A DNA stretch of 64,000 nt from Ponticaulis sp. (GTDB lineage Bacteria > Pseudomonadota > Alphaproteobacteria > Caulobacterales > Hyphomonadaceae): the NCBI GenBank assembly GCA_002692725.1, contig NZLU01000063.1, forward strand, positions 173,574 to 237,573, written 5' to 3'. The position numbers and the translations under genes are program-made. Below the pieces are notes generated by a model. It had not been told where the DNA came from. It saw only the letters and a list, made by a program, of their open reading frames with translations, and made no database searches. Shown here piece after piece: positions 1-9,733 of the stretch (positions within the stretch are counted from its first letter, which is position 1; every line of letters begins with the position of its first letter).

Positions 1-1199
1 ATAACAGCCTGTTGTTCAGCCTGTCTGTCGGCCCGAATTATGCGCTGGAGATTGCCAAGCTGCGCGCGGCACGGCGGCTCTGGGCCCGCATCACCGAGAG
101 CTTCGGCGAAACCCTGCCGATGAAGCTGCAGGCGGTCTCCGCTCGCCGCATGCTGACCCAGCGCGATCCTTGGGTGAATATGCTGCGGAATACGGCGGCC
201 TGTTTTGCGGGCGGTGTCGGTGGCGCTGATATTGTCACTGTGCGCCCGTTCACCGACGCTATCGGCCTTGCCGGAAATCTGGCCCGCCGGATCGGACGGA
301 ACACCCAGATCATGGCCCAGGAAGAAAGCTCACTCGGCAAAGTGACCGACCCGGCTGCCGGCACATGGTCTATTGGCAAGATTTCAGATGATCTGGCTCA
401 ATCGGCCTGGACGCTGTTCCAGACCATAGAAGGCGAAGGCGGGATTAGCGCCAGTCTGACTTCCGGCAGCTTCCAGGTCAAACTGTCTGAGGCCCGGAAA
501 GCCCTCCAGAAAGACATTGCGCGGCGCAAGCAGGCGGTTACCGGCGTCAGCGAATTTGCGTTGATCGAAGAAGAAACCCCGCCAATTGTGGATCTCTCAG
601 GCCTTCCCGCCATTGTGGTCGCGCCGAAAGGCCCGACCCCCGCCTCCCGCGCCATGACCGACCTTGTTAAAGCCGCTCGCGATGGCGCAAGCCTGAACGG
701 TCTTCTGTGCCCGGAACGCGATCCGCATGCGCAGTGTGATCCGTTCTTCCCAATGCGTTTGTCTGAACCGTATGAATTGCTGCGCGACCATGCTGATGCG
801 AAGGCCGAACGTCCGCGCGTCTTCCTCGCCTGCCTTGGCTCCGTCGCCGAGCACAATGCCCGCGCAAGCTTTGCCGCCAATTTCTTCGCGGCTGGCGGCA
901 TTGGCGTCTTCGAGACGGACCCGCCTTACGAGACGCTCGAAACCATGGCGGAGGACTTCCGTCGCAGTGACGCTCTGATCGCCGTGATCTGTGGCACCGA
1001 CGGTCTTTATGCCGAAAAAGCCGCCCTCGCCGCGCAGGCTCTGCGGTCAGTCCGCGAAGATGCCCGCATCTATCTCGCCGGACGTCCCGGAGCGGCGGAA
1101 GCCGCCTATCGCGAGGCCGGAATTGATGACTTCATCTATGTCGGTGTGGATGTGGTTTCTAAGCTTGAGATCGCGCATGCAGAGCTGGGTCTGAGCTGA
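1..1199 (+). CDS. mutA: Methylmalonyl-CoA mutase small subunit (beta), 5' truncated by window edge
   Basis: This is the C-terminal part of the small subunit of adenosylcobalamin-dependent methylmalonyl-CoA mutase, which together with the large subunit interconverts (R)-methylmalonyl-CoA and succinyl-CoA in propionate metabolism. The frame is open from the first complete codon at base 3, so the real start lies outside the window. The TIM-barrel segment (KLRAARRLWARI, RNTAACFAGGVGGAD, RNTQIMAQEES) matches the family and the large subunit downstream. The C-terminal flavodoxin-like domain lacks the cobalamin-binding DxHxxG motif, having GSVAEHNAR in its place, as expected for the non-catalytic subunit. 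The stop overlaps the next start by one base. Identification is firm; only the N-terminus is unseen. Confidence 0.95.
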   Translation, partial: NSLLFSLSVGPNYALEIAKLRAARRLWARITESFGETLPMKLQAVSARRMLTQRDPWVNMLRNTAACFAGGVGGADIVTVRPFTDAIGLAGNLARRIGRNTQIMAQEESSLGKVTDPAAGTWSIGKISDDLAQSAWTLFQTIEGEGGISASLTSGSFQVKLSEARKALQKDIARRKQAVTGVSEFALIEEETPPIVDLSGLPAIVVAPKGPTPASRAMTDLVKAARDGASLNGLLCPERDPHAQCDPFFPMRLSEPYELLRDHADAKAERPRVFLACLGSVAEHNARASFAANFFAAGGIGVFETDPPYETLETMAEDFRRSDALIAVICGTDGLYAEKAALAAQALRSVREDARIYLAGRPGAAEAAYREAGIDDFIYVGVDVVSKLEIAHAELGLS

Positions 1200-1717
1200 T
1201 GAAACACGTCGCTCTGGTCATGTCTGTTTTGCTGCTGGCTTCGCCTGTTCAGGCAGAGAGCGGCGCCACATCGGATTTCCCACAGTCTGGCTCCTGGTCT
1301 TGCGAAGAAACGTCGAAGATCTCGGGCTATGACGCGATTGTGCGCTCAAGTGTGACCTATCCGGAACCCGGCAAGTTTCATAGCAAAGGCGTTGCGACGC
1401 TCTATCTGAACAAAACGCGGGAAGTCCGCGTGTCGCTTGATGGGCGGGGTGAATTCACGGTCGATGGCGATTCCCTGACGTCGACATATGACTCCGTTGT
1501 CGGAAAACCGTTGCCGTCTTATGGCTTCAGCAAATCAGAGGCTGACTTTCTGGCCGACTGGCAGGCCTATCTCATTCGCGGCTTCACCTCCATTGAGGGC
1601 CGCGCACTCGACCAGACCTGGGTTCGCTATTCCGACAATGCATTTGACCTTGTCGCGAAAATTGGCGGCCGTGACAGCGTGGTCAGCTGTCAAAGAGCAG
1701 AGGAGTTGGTGGGATGA
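1199..1717 (+). CDS. Small secreted protein of unknown function, between mutA and mutB
   Basis: A 172-residue protein with a clear Sec signal peptide (MKHVALVMSVLLLASPVQA, cleavage after AQA-type site). The mature part begins with SGSWSCEETS and ends with [12 protein letters not shown], so it has one cysteine near each end that could form a disulfide. I do not recognise a named family. The same W-x-C start and C-Q-R end occur in the next protein, so the two may be divergent paralogues. It is translationally coupled to mutA by a one-base overlap and to the next gene by an ATGA overlap, so it sits inside the mut operon although a periplasmic protein has no obvious role in the mutase reaction. 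Confidence 0.8.
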   Translation: MKHVALVMSVLLLASPVQAESGATSDFPQSGSWSCEETSKISGYDAIVRSSVTYPEPGKFHSKGVATLYLNKTREVRVSLDGRGEFTVDGDSLTSTYDSVVGKPLPSYGFSKSEADFLADWQAYLIRGFTSIEGRALDQTWVRYSDNAFDLVAKIGGRDSVVSCQRAEELVG

Positions 1718-2190
1718 AATCTGCTCACACGATGATCATCGGAGTTTTGGGGTGTGTTGCGCTGTCTTTACCTTCCAGCGCCTATTCAGTTGATGACTTT
1801 CTCGGCGAGTGGAACTGCTCCTACGAAACGACAGCAAGTCCGGAACAAATCAGACATGCTGAGCGTGAAATCACAGAAGCTGGAATTGTCGTTCAACGCG
1901 GCCTCTACACCGCCGGACACTCAACTGGTTATATTGGGCCTTATCTTTCGGTCGCGAAGTTCGAGGTGACAGAAAACACCGTCATTGAAACATTGTTGGA
2001 CTACGAGTTCATGGGCGAGTATGGAGATGGCACTCCCATGAGCGAACTGGAAAGAAACGCTTTTGAAGAACAGGTCGAAACCGCGCGGCCTGTCGTCAGC
2101 GTGATTCTTGAACTTTCGCAAACGACCCACACGATTAAATCTCAATTCGCTGAAATAGGCTGCCAACGCAAAACGGAAAACGTCTCATGA
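1714..2190 (+). CDS. Small secreted protein of unknown function, between mutA and mutB
   Basis: A 158-residue protein with an N-terminal signal peptide (hydrophobic stretch [18 protein letters not shown]). The mature part begins [14 protein letters not shown] and ends [12 protein letters not shown], echoing the preceding protein (W-x-C near the start, C-Q-R near the end). It overlaps both its neighbours by four bases (ATGA), placing it in one transcript with mutA and mutB. Codon use is a little less GC-rich than in the mutase genes. No family recognised; a periplasmic lysozyme-inhibitor-like or lipocalin-like small beta protein would fit the size and the two cysteines, but this is only a guess. 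Confidence 0.8.
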   Translation: MKSAHTMIIGVLGCVALSLPSSAYSVDDFLGEWNCSYETTASPEQIRHAEREITEAGIVVQRGLYTAGHSTGYIGPYLSVAKFEVTENTVIETLLDYEFMGEYGDGTPMSELERNAFEEQVETARPVVSVILELSQTTHTIKSQFAEIGCQRKTENVS

Positions 2191-4355
2191 CCCATCCTGA
2201 TTTCACCAAGATCGATCTCGGAACGCCCGCTGCGGGTGGGGCAGCCCCTGCGTTTTCGGACGACCAGATCTGGCAGACGCCAGAAGAGATTGCAGTAAAA
2301 CCGGTCTATACGGCGGCGGACACAGCGGGTCTCGACTTTCTGGATGACTACCCCGGCATCGCGCCTTTTGCGCGCGGGCCTTATCCGACCATGTATCCGC
2401 AGCGCCCCTGGACGATCCGTCAGTATGCGGGTTTCTCCACGGCCGAGGATTCCAACGCCTTCTACCGCCGCAACCTTGCGGCCGGTCAAAAGGGCCTTTC
2501 GGTCGCATTCGACCTCGCCACCCACCGGGGTTATGATTCAGACCATCCGCGCGTGCTGGGTGATGTCGGCATGGCGGGCGTGGCGATCGATTCCATCTAC
2601 GATATGCGCACGCTGTTTGCGGGTATTCCGCTGGATGAGATGTCCGTCTCCATGACAATGAATGGCGCAGTGCTGCCGGTTCTCGCGCTTTACATCGTAG
2701 CCGCAGAAGAACAGGGCGTGGACCAGTCCAAACTGTCTGGCACCATTCAGAACGACATTCTCAAAGAGTTCATGGTGCGGAACACCTATATCTATCCGCC
2801 GCGCCCATCGATGCGGATCATTTCGGACATTTTCGGCTACACCTCCAGCCATATGCCGAAATACAATTCGATCTCGATTTCCGGCTATCACATGCAGGAA
2901 GCGGGCGCGACGGCTGACCTCGAGCTCGCCTACACGATTGCCGACGGCATTGAGTATATTCGGGCTGGTGTGGCCGCTGGCCTCGACGTGGATGCCTTTG
3001 CGCCGCGCCTTTCCTTCTTCTGGGCGATCGGCATGAACACCTTCATGGAGGTCGCCAAGATGCGGGCGGCGCGCCTGCTCTGGGCGAACCTCGTCTCGAA
3101 AGAGTTCAGCCCGAAGAATGACAAGTCGATCTCACTGCGGACACACTCGCAGACGTCCGGCTGGTCGCTGACGGCGCAGGATGTCTACAACAATGTCGTC
3201 CGCACGTGTCTTGAGGCCATGGCCGCAGCAGGCGGCCAGACCCAGAGCCTCCACACCAACGCGTTTGACGAAGCCCTGGCCCTGCCAACGGATTTCTCGG
3301 CCCGGATCGCGCGGAACACACAGCTCTTCCTGCAACAGGAAGGCGGCGCAGCCGATCTGATCGATCCTTGGGGCGGGTCTTATTATGTCGAGCGCCTCAC
3401 CCATGATCTCGCGCAGAAGGCCATGGCCCATATCGGGGAAGTCGAAGAGATGGGCGGTATGGCCAAGGCGATTGAAGAAGGCCTGCCAAAGCTGCGCATT
3501 GAAGAAGCTGCCGCGAAAACGCAGGCCCGGATCGATAGCGGCGTTCAGACCGTTGTCGGCGTCAACAAATTCCGTATGGACGAAGCCGAAGACGTGCCGG
3601 TTCTGAAGGTGGACAATGCCAATGTGCGCCGCATGCAACTCGATAAGCTGTCCCGCCTGCGGTCCGAACGCGATCAGAGCGCTGTTGATCAGGCACTTCA
3701 CGCCCTCACCCGCGCGACAGAAGAAGGCTCAGGCAATCTTCTTGACCTCGCCATCAAGGCGGCGCGTCAGAAGGCAACAGTCGGTGAGATCTCCGAAGCC
3801 GTCGAAAAAGTGGTCGGGCGCCATCAGGCCGTTATCAGATCCATTCAGGGCGTGTATGCTGGCGGAATGAGCGAAACAAAATCTGACACTGTGAAAAAGG
3901 CCCGCGATATGGCCGATGCCTTTGAAGAGGCAGAGGGACGTCGTCCGCGTATTCTGATCGCGAAAATGGGGCAGGATGGCCATGACCGTGGCCAGAAAGT
4001 TGTCGCCTCCGGCATGGCCGATCTCGGCTGGGATGTCGATATTGGTCCGCTGTTCCAGACGCCAGAAGAAGCCGCGAAACAGGCGGTCGAGAACGACGTA
4101 CACATCGTGGCGGCGTCTTCGCTCGCTGCCGGTCACCTCACCCTTGTGCCAGAGCTAAAAAAGGCGCTGGCCGATCAGGGCGCGCCGGAAATCATGATCG
4201 TTGTCGGCGGGGTTGTGCCGCCACAGGATTATGAGGCCCTCAAAGAAGCTGGTGCTGCGGCCATCTTCGCGCCGGGCACGGTGATTGCTGAGGCCGCCAT
4301 CAGCCTCCTCGAACAGCTGGGGCCGACGCTGGGGCATGCAACGGCTGCAGAATAG
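2187..4355 (+). CDS. mutB: Methylmalonyl-CoA mutase large (catalytic) subunit
   Basis: A full-length 722-residue catalytic subunit. The N-terminal half is the substrate-binding TIM barrel ([59 protein letters not shown]). The C-terminal cobalamin-binding domain (about residue 585 on) has the DxHxxG motif in GQDGHDRGQ, with the cobalt-ligating histidine at about residue 599, followed by ASSLAAGHL and [11 protein letters not shown]. The length is normal for the family. It overlaps the small secreted protein gene by four bases. The GTPase that protects and reloads the mutase, MeaB, is encoded about 8 kb downstream on the same strand rather than directly after this gene. Confidence 0.97.
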   Translation: MTHPDFTKIDLGTPAAGGAAPAFSDDQIWQTPEEIAVKPVYTAADTAGLDFLDDYPGIAPFARGPYPTMYPQRPWTIRQYAGFSTAEDSNAFYRRNLAAGQKGLSVAFDLATHRGYDSDHPRVLGDVGMAGVAIDSIYDMRTLFAGIPLDEMSVSMTMNGAVLPVLALYIVAAEEQGVDQSKLSGTIQNDILKEFMVRNTYIYPPRPSMRIISDIFGYTSSHMPKYNSISISGYHMQEAGATADLELAYTIADGIEYIRAGVAAGLDVDAFAPRLSFFWAIGMNTFMEVAKMRAARLLWANLVSKEFSPKNDKSISLRTHSQTSGWSLTAQDVYNNVVRTCLEAMAAAGGQTQSLHTNAFDEALALPTDFSARIARNTQLFLQQEGGAADLIDPWGGSYYVERLTHDLAQKAMAHIGEVEEMGGMAKAIEEGLPKLRIEEAAAKTQARIDSGVQTVVGVNKFRMDEAEDVPVLKVDNANVRRMQLDKLSRLRSERDQSAVDQALHALTRATEEGSGNLLDLAIKAARQKATVGEISEAVEKVVGRHQAVIRSIQGVYAGGMSETKSDTVKKARDMADAFEEAEGRRPRILIAKMGQDGHDRGQKVVASGMADLGWDVDIGPLFQTPEEAAKQAVENDVHIVAASSLAAGHLTLVPELKKALADQGAPEIMIVVGGVVPPQDYEALKEAGAAAIFAPGTVIAEAAISLLEQLGPTLGHATAAE

Positions 4356-4363
4356 CCGAACGG

Positions 4364-5257
4364 TTAGCGGTTGAGATAGGGATTAGATTTCAGCCGCTCG
4401 ACCGCCATGTCGGTGAACACTCTGATTTTGGCCGAAGCGCTGCGCCCTTCGGCGTGTACAATATTGATCGGCAGAACGTCCGGTTCGTAATCTTCCAATA
4501 CGGTTTTCAGCTTTCCATCAAACAGTTCCGGGCCGATCTGATAGGACAGGACCCGGGTCAGCCCGCAATCAGACTGAGCAGCGCGGATCGCGCTGGACGC
4601 GTGGTTCACCTTCAGGTCCGGGTTTAACTTCACACTAATCCCATCCCGAAACTTCCAGTCATGCGTGGGGGTCACGGCATGAGCGGAGATAATTTTATGA
4701 CCCTTGAGGTCGGATGGATGTTGCGGGATGCCCGCCCTGCTGAGGTAGGTCTCACACGAGCAGACAACACGTCGAACCGTGCCGACCCGGCGCGCCTGAA
4801 GCCCTGAATCGGCAAGCTCGCCGATACGGATGGCGACGTCATATCCCTCTTCCACCAGATTGACCATGCGATCTGCGAACGTCGCCTCAACCCGGACATC
4901 CGGATACGCAGTCATAAACTGCTGGATGATGGGCAGAATATAATGCTCGCCAAACAGGACCGATGCCGTGACCCGTAGTACGCCCCTGGGTGTCTCACGC
5001 GCCCCACGTGCCTGATCAACAGACTCATCAAAATCGGCGATGATGCGGTGAGCATCGACCAGAAAGCTCTGTCCCGTATCGGTGAGCCTGACCGCACGCG
5101 TCGTCCGGTGAAACAGCGCAACACCGAGGCTGGATTCCAGCTCGCTGAGGATACGGGTCACAGTTGGCGGACTGAGCTGAAGTTCACGCGCAGCGCCAAC
5201 GAGGCTGCCAGCCTCAGCTATCGCAACAAACACGCGAAGGGGCTTCAGATCATTCAA
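4364..5257 (-). CDS. LysR-family transcriptional regulator
   Basis: A 297-residue regulator with the LysR winged helix at residues 1-60 (LRVFVAIAEAGSLVGAARELQLSPPTVTRILSELE as successive helices) and a periplasmic-binding-protein-like effector domain from about residue 90. It belongs to the CrgA-like subgroup judging from LGVALFHRTTRAVRLTDTG and the C-terminal layout. It is divergent from the AhpD-like/DUF1348 pair with about 125 bases of AT-rich DNA between them, so it probably controls that pair and itself. It ends nine bases after mutB, convergent with it. The ligand is unknown. Confidence 0.93.
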   Translation of the reverse strand: MNDLKPLRVFVAIAEAGSLVGAARELQLSPPTVTRILSELESSLGVALFHRTTRAVRLTDTGQSFLVDAHRIIADFDESVDQARGARETPRGVLRVTASVLFGEHYILPIIQQFMTAYPDVRVEATFADRMVNLVEEGYDVAIRIGELADSGLQARRVGTVRRVVCSCETYLSRAGIPQHPSDLKGHKIISAHAVTPTHDWKFRDGISVKLNPDLKVNHASSAIRAAQSDCGLTRVLSYQIGPELFDGKLKTVLEDYEPDVLPINIVHAEGRSASAKIRVFTDMAVERLKSNPYLNR

Positions 5258-5381
5258 CTTATTATTCCATTTTACGAAATTATTACTTACTATTTTGGGT
5301 TATTATTATTCTGAACGCAATTCCCATTTTCATTTCATCGCGTCGGGCACTTCCGCCCAGCGCAGGAAATGGAAAAGAAAC

Positions 5382-5930
5382 ATGTCCCGAATTCACACCC
5401 CCGCCACGATTTCAGACGCACCAGAGGCCTCTCAGGACCTTTTGAATGGCGTTCAACAACAACTCGGCAGCGTACCAAACCTCTTTCGCCTGATCGGAAC
5501 CAGCCCTGTCGCTCTGGCAGGCTATCTCGGCCTGAATAGCGCGCTGGGTCGCAGCGAAGTGTCAGCGGCCACCCGAGAGCGCATCTCTCTGGCAATCGCC
5601 GAATACAATGGCTGTGACTATTGTCTGGCAGCGCACTCTTACCTCGGTCGCAACCTCGCGAAACTGACGGACGCTGAAATCATCGCCAACCGCCATGGCA
5701 CCTCAACAGACGCTAAGGCAGATGCGGCTGTGCGTTTTGCTCTGACGGTTACTCAAAAACGTGGTCATGTTTCCGCCGACGAGTTCAACGCTGTTCGCGC
5801 GGCCGGTTACAGTGACGCAGCCATCATCGAAATCATCGCGCTCATCGCGGTGAATGTTCTGACAAACTACACCAATTCCGTACTGCAAACTGAGGTCGAC
5901 TTCCCGGTCGCCGAAGAACTGGCAGTCTAG
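5382..5930 (+). CDS. Carboxymuconolactone decarboxylase / AhpD-like peroxidase-related protein
   Basis: A 182-residue protein of the AhpD-like alkylhydroperoxidase fold. The redox motif CxxC with its downstream histidine is present (NGCDYCLAAHSYLG), in the helical context typical of uncharacterised peroxidase-related enzymes. I placed the start at ATG 5382 (MSRIHTPAT), just after a purine-rich stretch; the frame is open further upstream to 5295, but that extension is not family-like. Together with the DUF1348 gene that follows it forms a two-gene unit divergent from a LysR gene, a common arrangement in Proteobacteria. Probable role: thiol-based detoxification of peroxides or electrophiles; the substrate is not visible from sequence. 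Confidence 0.88.
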   Translation: MSRIHTPATISDAPEASQDLLNGVQQQLGSVPNLFRLIGTSPVALAGYLGLNSALGRSEVSAATRERISLAIAEYNGCDYCLAAHSYLGRNLAKLTDAEIIANRHGTSTDAKADAAVRFALTVTQKRGHVSADEFNAVRAAGYSDAAIIEIIALIAVNVLTNYTNSVLQTEVDFPVAEELAV

Positions 5931-5937
5931 ACGAGGT

Positions 5938-6017
5938 TGATACCTCCTGAGTTGAGCGGGTGGAGCCCGCCCAAAACACCCCCGAAAGAGACCACACGCC
6001 CAATGAAGGAGGTATCA
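5938..6017 (+). promoter_or_regulatory. Inverted repeat that pairs with the ribosome binding site of the DUF1348 gene
   Basis: TGATACCTCCT at 5938-5948 is the exact reverse complement of AGGAGGTATCA at 6007-6017. The right arm contains the Shine-Dalgarno of the gene starting at 6021. A second small stem (GCGGG 5956-5960 with CCCGC 5966-5970) lies inside the loop. If formed in the mRNA, the 11-bp stem would hide the ribosome binding site. The pairing is seen directly; a regulatory role is inference. Confidence 0.6.
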
Positions 6018-6020
6018 CAC

Positions 6021-6482
6021 ATGAGACCACCACTCCCATCTTTCACGCAGGAAACCGCCCTCGAAAAAGTCCGTAGGGCTGAAGATGGCTGGAACAGTCG
6101 TGACCCTGAAGACGTATCCCTGGCTTATTCTGTCGACTGCGTCTGGCGAAACCGAAATCAGTTCGTCAGAGGTCGTGTCGAAATCATCCAGTTTCTGACC
6201 ATCAAATGGAAAACGGAGCTTAATTACAGGCTGATCAAAGAGCTATTCGCCTATCAGCATAATCGTATCGCAGTGCGTTATGCCTATGAATGGCAGATGG
6301 ATGATGGCCAGTGGGTACGGTCTTACGGAAATGAGAACTGGGTCTTCAACGACGACGGTCTGATGACACACCGGTATGCGAGTATCAATGATCTGATCAT
6401 CGATGAAAGCGAACGCCTGTTTCACTGGCCGCTGGGACGCCGCCCGGACGACCATCCAGGTCTGACTGAGCTCAGGCTCTGA
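6021..6482 (+). CDS. DUF1348 / NTF2-like (SnoaL-fold) protein
   Basis: A 153-residue protein of the DUF1348 family, an NTF2-like cone fold. Family hallmarks include [53 protein letters not shown] and the C-terminal [18 protein letters not shown]. Start chosen at ATG 6021 because AAGGAGG at 6006-6012 is a near-perfect Shine-Dalgarno; ATG 6003 lies upstream of it. It follows the AhpD-like gene by 90 bases and is probably co-transcribed with it. No enzymatic activity is established for the family, to my knowledge. The upstream inverted repeat could gate its translation. Confidence 0.92.
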   Translation: MRPPLPSFTQETALEKVRRAEDGWNSRDPEDVSLAYSVDCVWRNRNQFVRGRVEIIQFLTIKWKTELNYRLIKELFAYQHNRIAVRYAYEWQMDDGQWVRSYGNENWVFNDDGLMTHRYASINDLIIDESERLFHWPLGRRPDDHPGLTELRL

Positions 6483-6533
6483 GTGAATTTCCCGCGCTCA
6501 AGAGTCTGCACTCAGGCAGAATAACCTGTCCGA

Positions 6534-9227
6534 TCAGAACTGCTTGCGCACACCCAGCATCACCACGCGACCTTCCGGGTCGAGACGGTTGGCATCATAG
6601 CGGGTTGGGATAACACCATTGGCATCGCGCACCTCGCGGGTCTCATCGAAGAGATTATCGATTTCGAGCGAGAAGCGCGCGCCTTCCAGCCAGGGCAGTT
6701 TCTGTCCGACTGTGCTGGTATTGCTGACATTGTAGAACAGTCGGAGTTCGGTTGAGGCGTAATCCGAGAAGGTGAGCGCCTCGCCAGACCCCGAAACGAC
6801 TTCCGTGCCGCTTTGCCAGTTTACGCCAAGTCGTCCTCCGAAATTCTTGTAGAAGAAGCCTGATTGCAGCTGAACTTCATGCTCCGCCTGACCGCCAGAA
6901 GACCCGTCGGCAGAGCCATTCAGGAAGTCCTGCACAGGATAACCCTCCGCCAGCAGACGCTGGTCTTCCAGATGCCAGACATGGCGCAGCGAGGTGAAAA
7001 TGCGCGGATCGGCAGAGCCGCCCCGACCTCGTCCACGACCGCCACCAAACCCTCGACCGCGACCGCCTGAGCGCGCAGCAGGGGGCGGCCCACCGCCTTC
7101 GGCCAGTCTTTGGCGCATTGTGTTCTGAACCAGGGCGAGAAGTTCCGACTGCCCCGCCTCAGTGCTCATGAGCGTCTCAAGCCGGGCCTGTGCCTCCGCC
7201 TCGGTGAGCGGCGTGTCACCATCATGCGCAGACTGGATCATCGTGATAAGCCGACCCTTGCCGCGTTCGTTCGACGCCATCTGTTGAAGGCGATCCAGGG
7301 TCAAAGCGGGACGGTTTCCAGAGCCTGCTGCACCGGGACCTCGATTGGGGGCAGAAGTTTCCTCCTCCTCACGTTCAAAGGTTTTCCGCCAGGTCAGCCG
7401 CCATTCGAAATCACGACGGGTTTCCTCGACAAAGTTTACCGGACGCACATCATAAGAGATCAGATTTCCATCCGGGTCACGCAGGAAGCGGTCTGGAAAA
7501 ACAGCCTGCAATTCAGCGTCCACACCGGGAAATCCGCCAATCGGATCATCGACCTTTTCTTCAAGATAGCTGACTTGCAGATTCAGGCCGGCCTCTTCAA
7601 ACGGCTCGATGTCGCTTGAGATGCGAAACACCTGGCGCGTTTCGGCAATCAGATCCGGATTGCCACCGTCAATGCGCGTCACCTGCACACTTTCGCCGGT
7701 GACATAATCAAAGACTTCCGCATTCGGCGTGAAGCTGGTGGTATCACCGAGTTGCGACATGCCCGGTGCGTTTTCAGATAGGGAATATGAGCCGAGAAAC
7801 CGGAGTTGTTCGATCGGGCGCCAGATCAGCGTCCCATCGAAGCCATAAAGCGAGCCGAAATCCGAATACTCGCTGGCATTGGCGGAAATGTTGGCTGACA
7901 GATCATTGATCAGTGGAATATCCATATCATCACTGATGAACGGGATGTCGAAACTGCCCTGAATTTTGCCGATCTGGCGATCCAGTTCAGTCTGCGTGGT
8001 TACGCCATCCAACAGGGTTTCAGACGTCCGATCAACATGGCTGAGGTCGAGACTGAGGCCGGTGCTGACAGATCCGGCGGGCAGCTCAAACAGGCGTCCA
8101 TTGGCGAGAAGGTTGGTTGAAGCGGTGTTTGAAATCCGTTTTGTCTCTTCCATGCGATAGGTGAGATACGGCGTGAGATCCGCGTCCGGCGCGACAGAGG
8201 GGGCGAGCGCAGTCAATGCGTCCTGAAAGGCCTGTGCATCAGGCTCACGATCAGTCTCGCCCTTGGATTCTGAGCGACCAATCTGGGTTGTGGAGGTGAC
8301 GAACCAGTCACCCGTTTCGCGGGTCAGGGTCAGGCTTGCATTGGCATCCACTGACTCGCCATGCTTTTGCAAAACGCCGGGCAAGCCAACATAGCGGGAA
8401 AAGTCGGTGTCCATACCGCTGGTCGAGAACGGACTGTTTCCAGGCAGGGTGAAGTTCAGTGCGCCAAAGCCCAGCAATTCATCCGATGTCGACACGTCGA
8501 GATTGCCACTCAGCGTCATGTGGATTTTCTCGCTGACCGCCCGGTGATAGCTCGCAGCCAGTGACAGCTCGTCGGTCTCGTCGGTAAGGCTGTCTGCACC
8601 CAGCCCGTCACCAATACCGCGATCTGACTCCAATATCCCGGCATCGGTTTCAATCTCGCCATCTACGCTTGTGCGCTTGCCGTTATTCAGGGTGATATAA
8701 CCGACTTCAAATTCGGTCATGAAGCCGTCGCCCTGAAGCGGGCCTCCCAGTTCGCTTTCCAGCGTCCAGGCCGAAAACTCCGGCTTCAGAACAATATTTA
8801 CCACGCGCTGATCGGCGCCATAGCCAAATTTCAAGGCGGCTTCTTCAGGCAGAACATCCATGCGCTGAATGGCTTCCGGCGGATAGCCGCGAATTTCCCG
8901 AAAGCTGGCAATTCGAACACCATCCAGAAGCACAATGGGACCACCGCCACCACCGCCTCGTCCCCGACCGCTCGACAATTCCGGCCCCAACGTAGCAAAC
9001 AATTCTTCAATGCTGCTGGCACCATAGGCGCTGATATCGTCCTCACTCAGACGGATATCCGGTTCGATGTCGGTCAGCGCCTGATTAACGAAACGGGAGC
9101 TGGTCACCTGAACGGCGTCCATCACCCGGTCCTCATCCGCGACGGGATCCGCTGTCTGTGCCTGGCCCTGCAGGCCTGCCATTAGGGCAGACAGGCTGAC
9201 AACTCCGACAGCAAGCGCTTTTGACAT
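6534..9227 (-). CDS. TonB-dependent receptor with Gly/Arg-rich insertions
   Basis: An 897-residue outer-membrane receptor with a signal peptide (MSKALAVGVVSLSALMAG...AQA), an N-terminal plug (about residues 40-160, with VQVTSSRF and PIVLLDGVRIASFREIRGYPPEAIQRMDVLPEEAALKFGYG) and a long barrel ending in VMLGVRKQF, with the terminal aromatic residue needed for BAM insertion. Two features are odd: a run of glycine and arginine in the plug (about residues 87-96), and an insertion of roughly 120 residues in the barrel (about 620-740) that is helical in its first part and ends in RGRGFGGGRGRGRGG. The ligand cannot be deduced. No inner-membrane uptake partner is adjacent. About 150 bases of upstream DNA hold its promoter. 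Confidence 0.93.
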   Translation of the reverse strand: MSKALAVGVVSLSALMAGLQGQAQTADPVADEDRVMDAVQVTSSRFVNQALTDIEPDIRLSEDDISAYGASSIEELFATLGPELSSGRGRGGGGGGPIVLLDGVRIASFREIRGYPPEAIQRMDVLPEEAALKFGYGADQRVVNIVLKPEFSAWTLESELGGPLQGDGFMTEFEVGYITLNNGKRTSVDGEIETDAGILESDRGIGDGLGADSLTDETDELSLAASYHRAVSEKIHMTLSGNLDVSTSDELLGFGALNFTLPGNSPFSTSGMDTDFSRYVGLPGVLQKHGESVDANASLTLTRETGDWFVTSTTQIGRSESKGETDREPDAQAFQDALTALAPSVAPDADLTPYLTYRMEETKRISNTASTNLLANGRLFELPAGSVSTGLSLDLSHVDRTSETLLDGVTTQTELDRQIGKIQGSFDIPFISDDMDIPLINDLSANISANASEYSDFGSLYGFDGTLIWRPIEQLRFLGSYSLSENAPGMSQLGDTTSFTPNAEVFDYVTGESVQVTRIDGGNPDLIAETRQVFRISSDIEPFEEAGLNLQVSYLEEKVDDPIGGFPGVDAELQAVFPDRFLRDPDGNLISYDVRPVNFVEETRRDFEWRLTWRKTFEREEEETSAPNRGPGAAGSGNRPALTLDRLQQMASNERGKGRLITMIQSAHDGDTPLTEAEAQARLETLMSTEAGQSELLALVQNTMRQRLAEGGGPPPAARSGGRGRGFGGGRGRGRGGSADPRIFTSLRHVWHLEDQRLLAEGYPVQDFLNGSADGSSGGQAEHEVQLQSGFFYKNFGGRLGVNWQSGTEVVSGSGEALTFSDYASTELRLFYNVSNTSTVGQKLPWLEGARFSLEIDNLFDETREVRDANGVIPTRYDANRLDPEGRVVMLGVRKQF

Positions 9228-9380
9228 ACTTCACTCCTTCTGAACGCGAATCTGGTGTCGCCGATCCGCGTCTTGCGGTGTCAGTCGATACAGATTCAAC
9301 GGGGCGCGTCTCGCATTCGGTTGATCACAAACGTGCGAGATGCAGCGTGAACGTCAGATGAAGTAAAGTCGCCGCCAGAT

Positions 9381-9722
9381 TCAGGCGTTTTCTGCCAACT
9401 CATCCCAGCATGCCAGCGCATGGCCCGCATACATCAACCCCGGGCCACCGGACATCTGAATGCCCATCGCCAGCACATCGCCGAGTTCTTCGCGCGTCGC
9501 ACCTGCCCGCATCAGGGCTTCAACATGAAAGTTGATGCAGGGCTCACAACGCATCACAACGGCCATTCCGAGTGCAATGAACTCTTTTTCCTTCGTGCCG
9601 AGCGTACCGCTGTCTTTCACAGCCTTGCTGAGCGTCCCAAACCCTTTTGTCGCATCCGGAATGGCTTTGTTGAGCTCACGCAGCTCAGATTTCATGCTGG
9701 AGATCTTTTCGGAATAGCTCAT
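9381..9722 (-). CDS. Carboxymuconolactone decarboxylase family (AhpD-like) protein
   Basis: A 113-residue single-domain AhpD-like protein, small-subunit size. The CxxC redox pair is present in MRCEPCINFHVEALMRAGAT, with the family histidine six residues after the first cysteine. Such proteins act as disulfide reductases or peroxidases in thiol stress. A strong AAGGAG Shine-Dalgarno lies directly upstream on the minus strand, adjoining a 22-bp palindrome at 9734-9755 that probably binds a repressor. It is a distant relative of the protein at 5382-5930. Confidence 0.9.
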   Translation of the reverse strand: MSYSEKISSMKSELRELNKAIPDATKGFGTLSKAVKDSGTLGTKEKEFIALGMAVVMRCEPCINFHVEALMRAGATREELGDVLAMGIQMSGGPGLMYAGHALACWDELAENA

Positions 9723-9733
9723 TGGGTGCTCCT

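Noticed and set aside
5258..5381. LysR T-N11-A operator
   Set aside because: The region is AT-rich and suits such a site, but no candidate stood out over the background of A/T runs.
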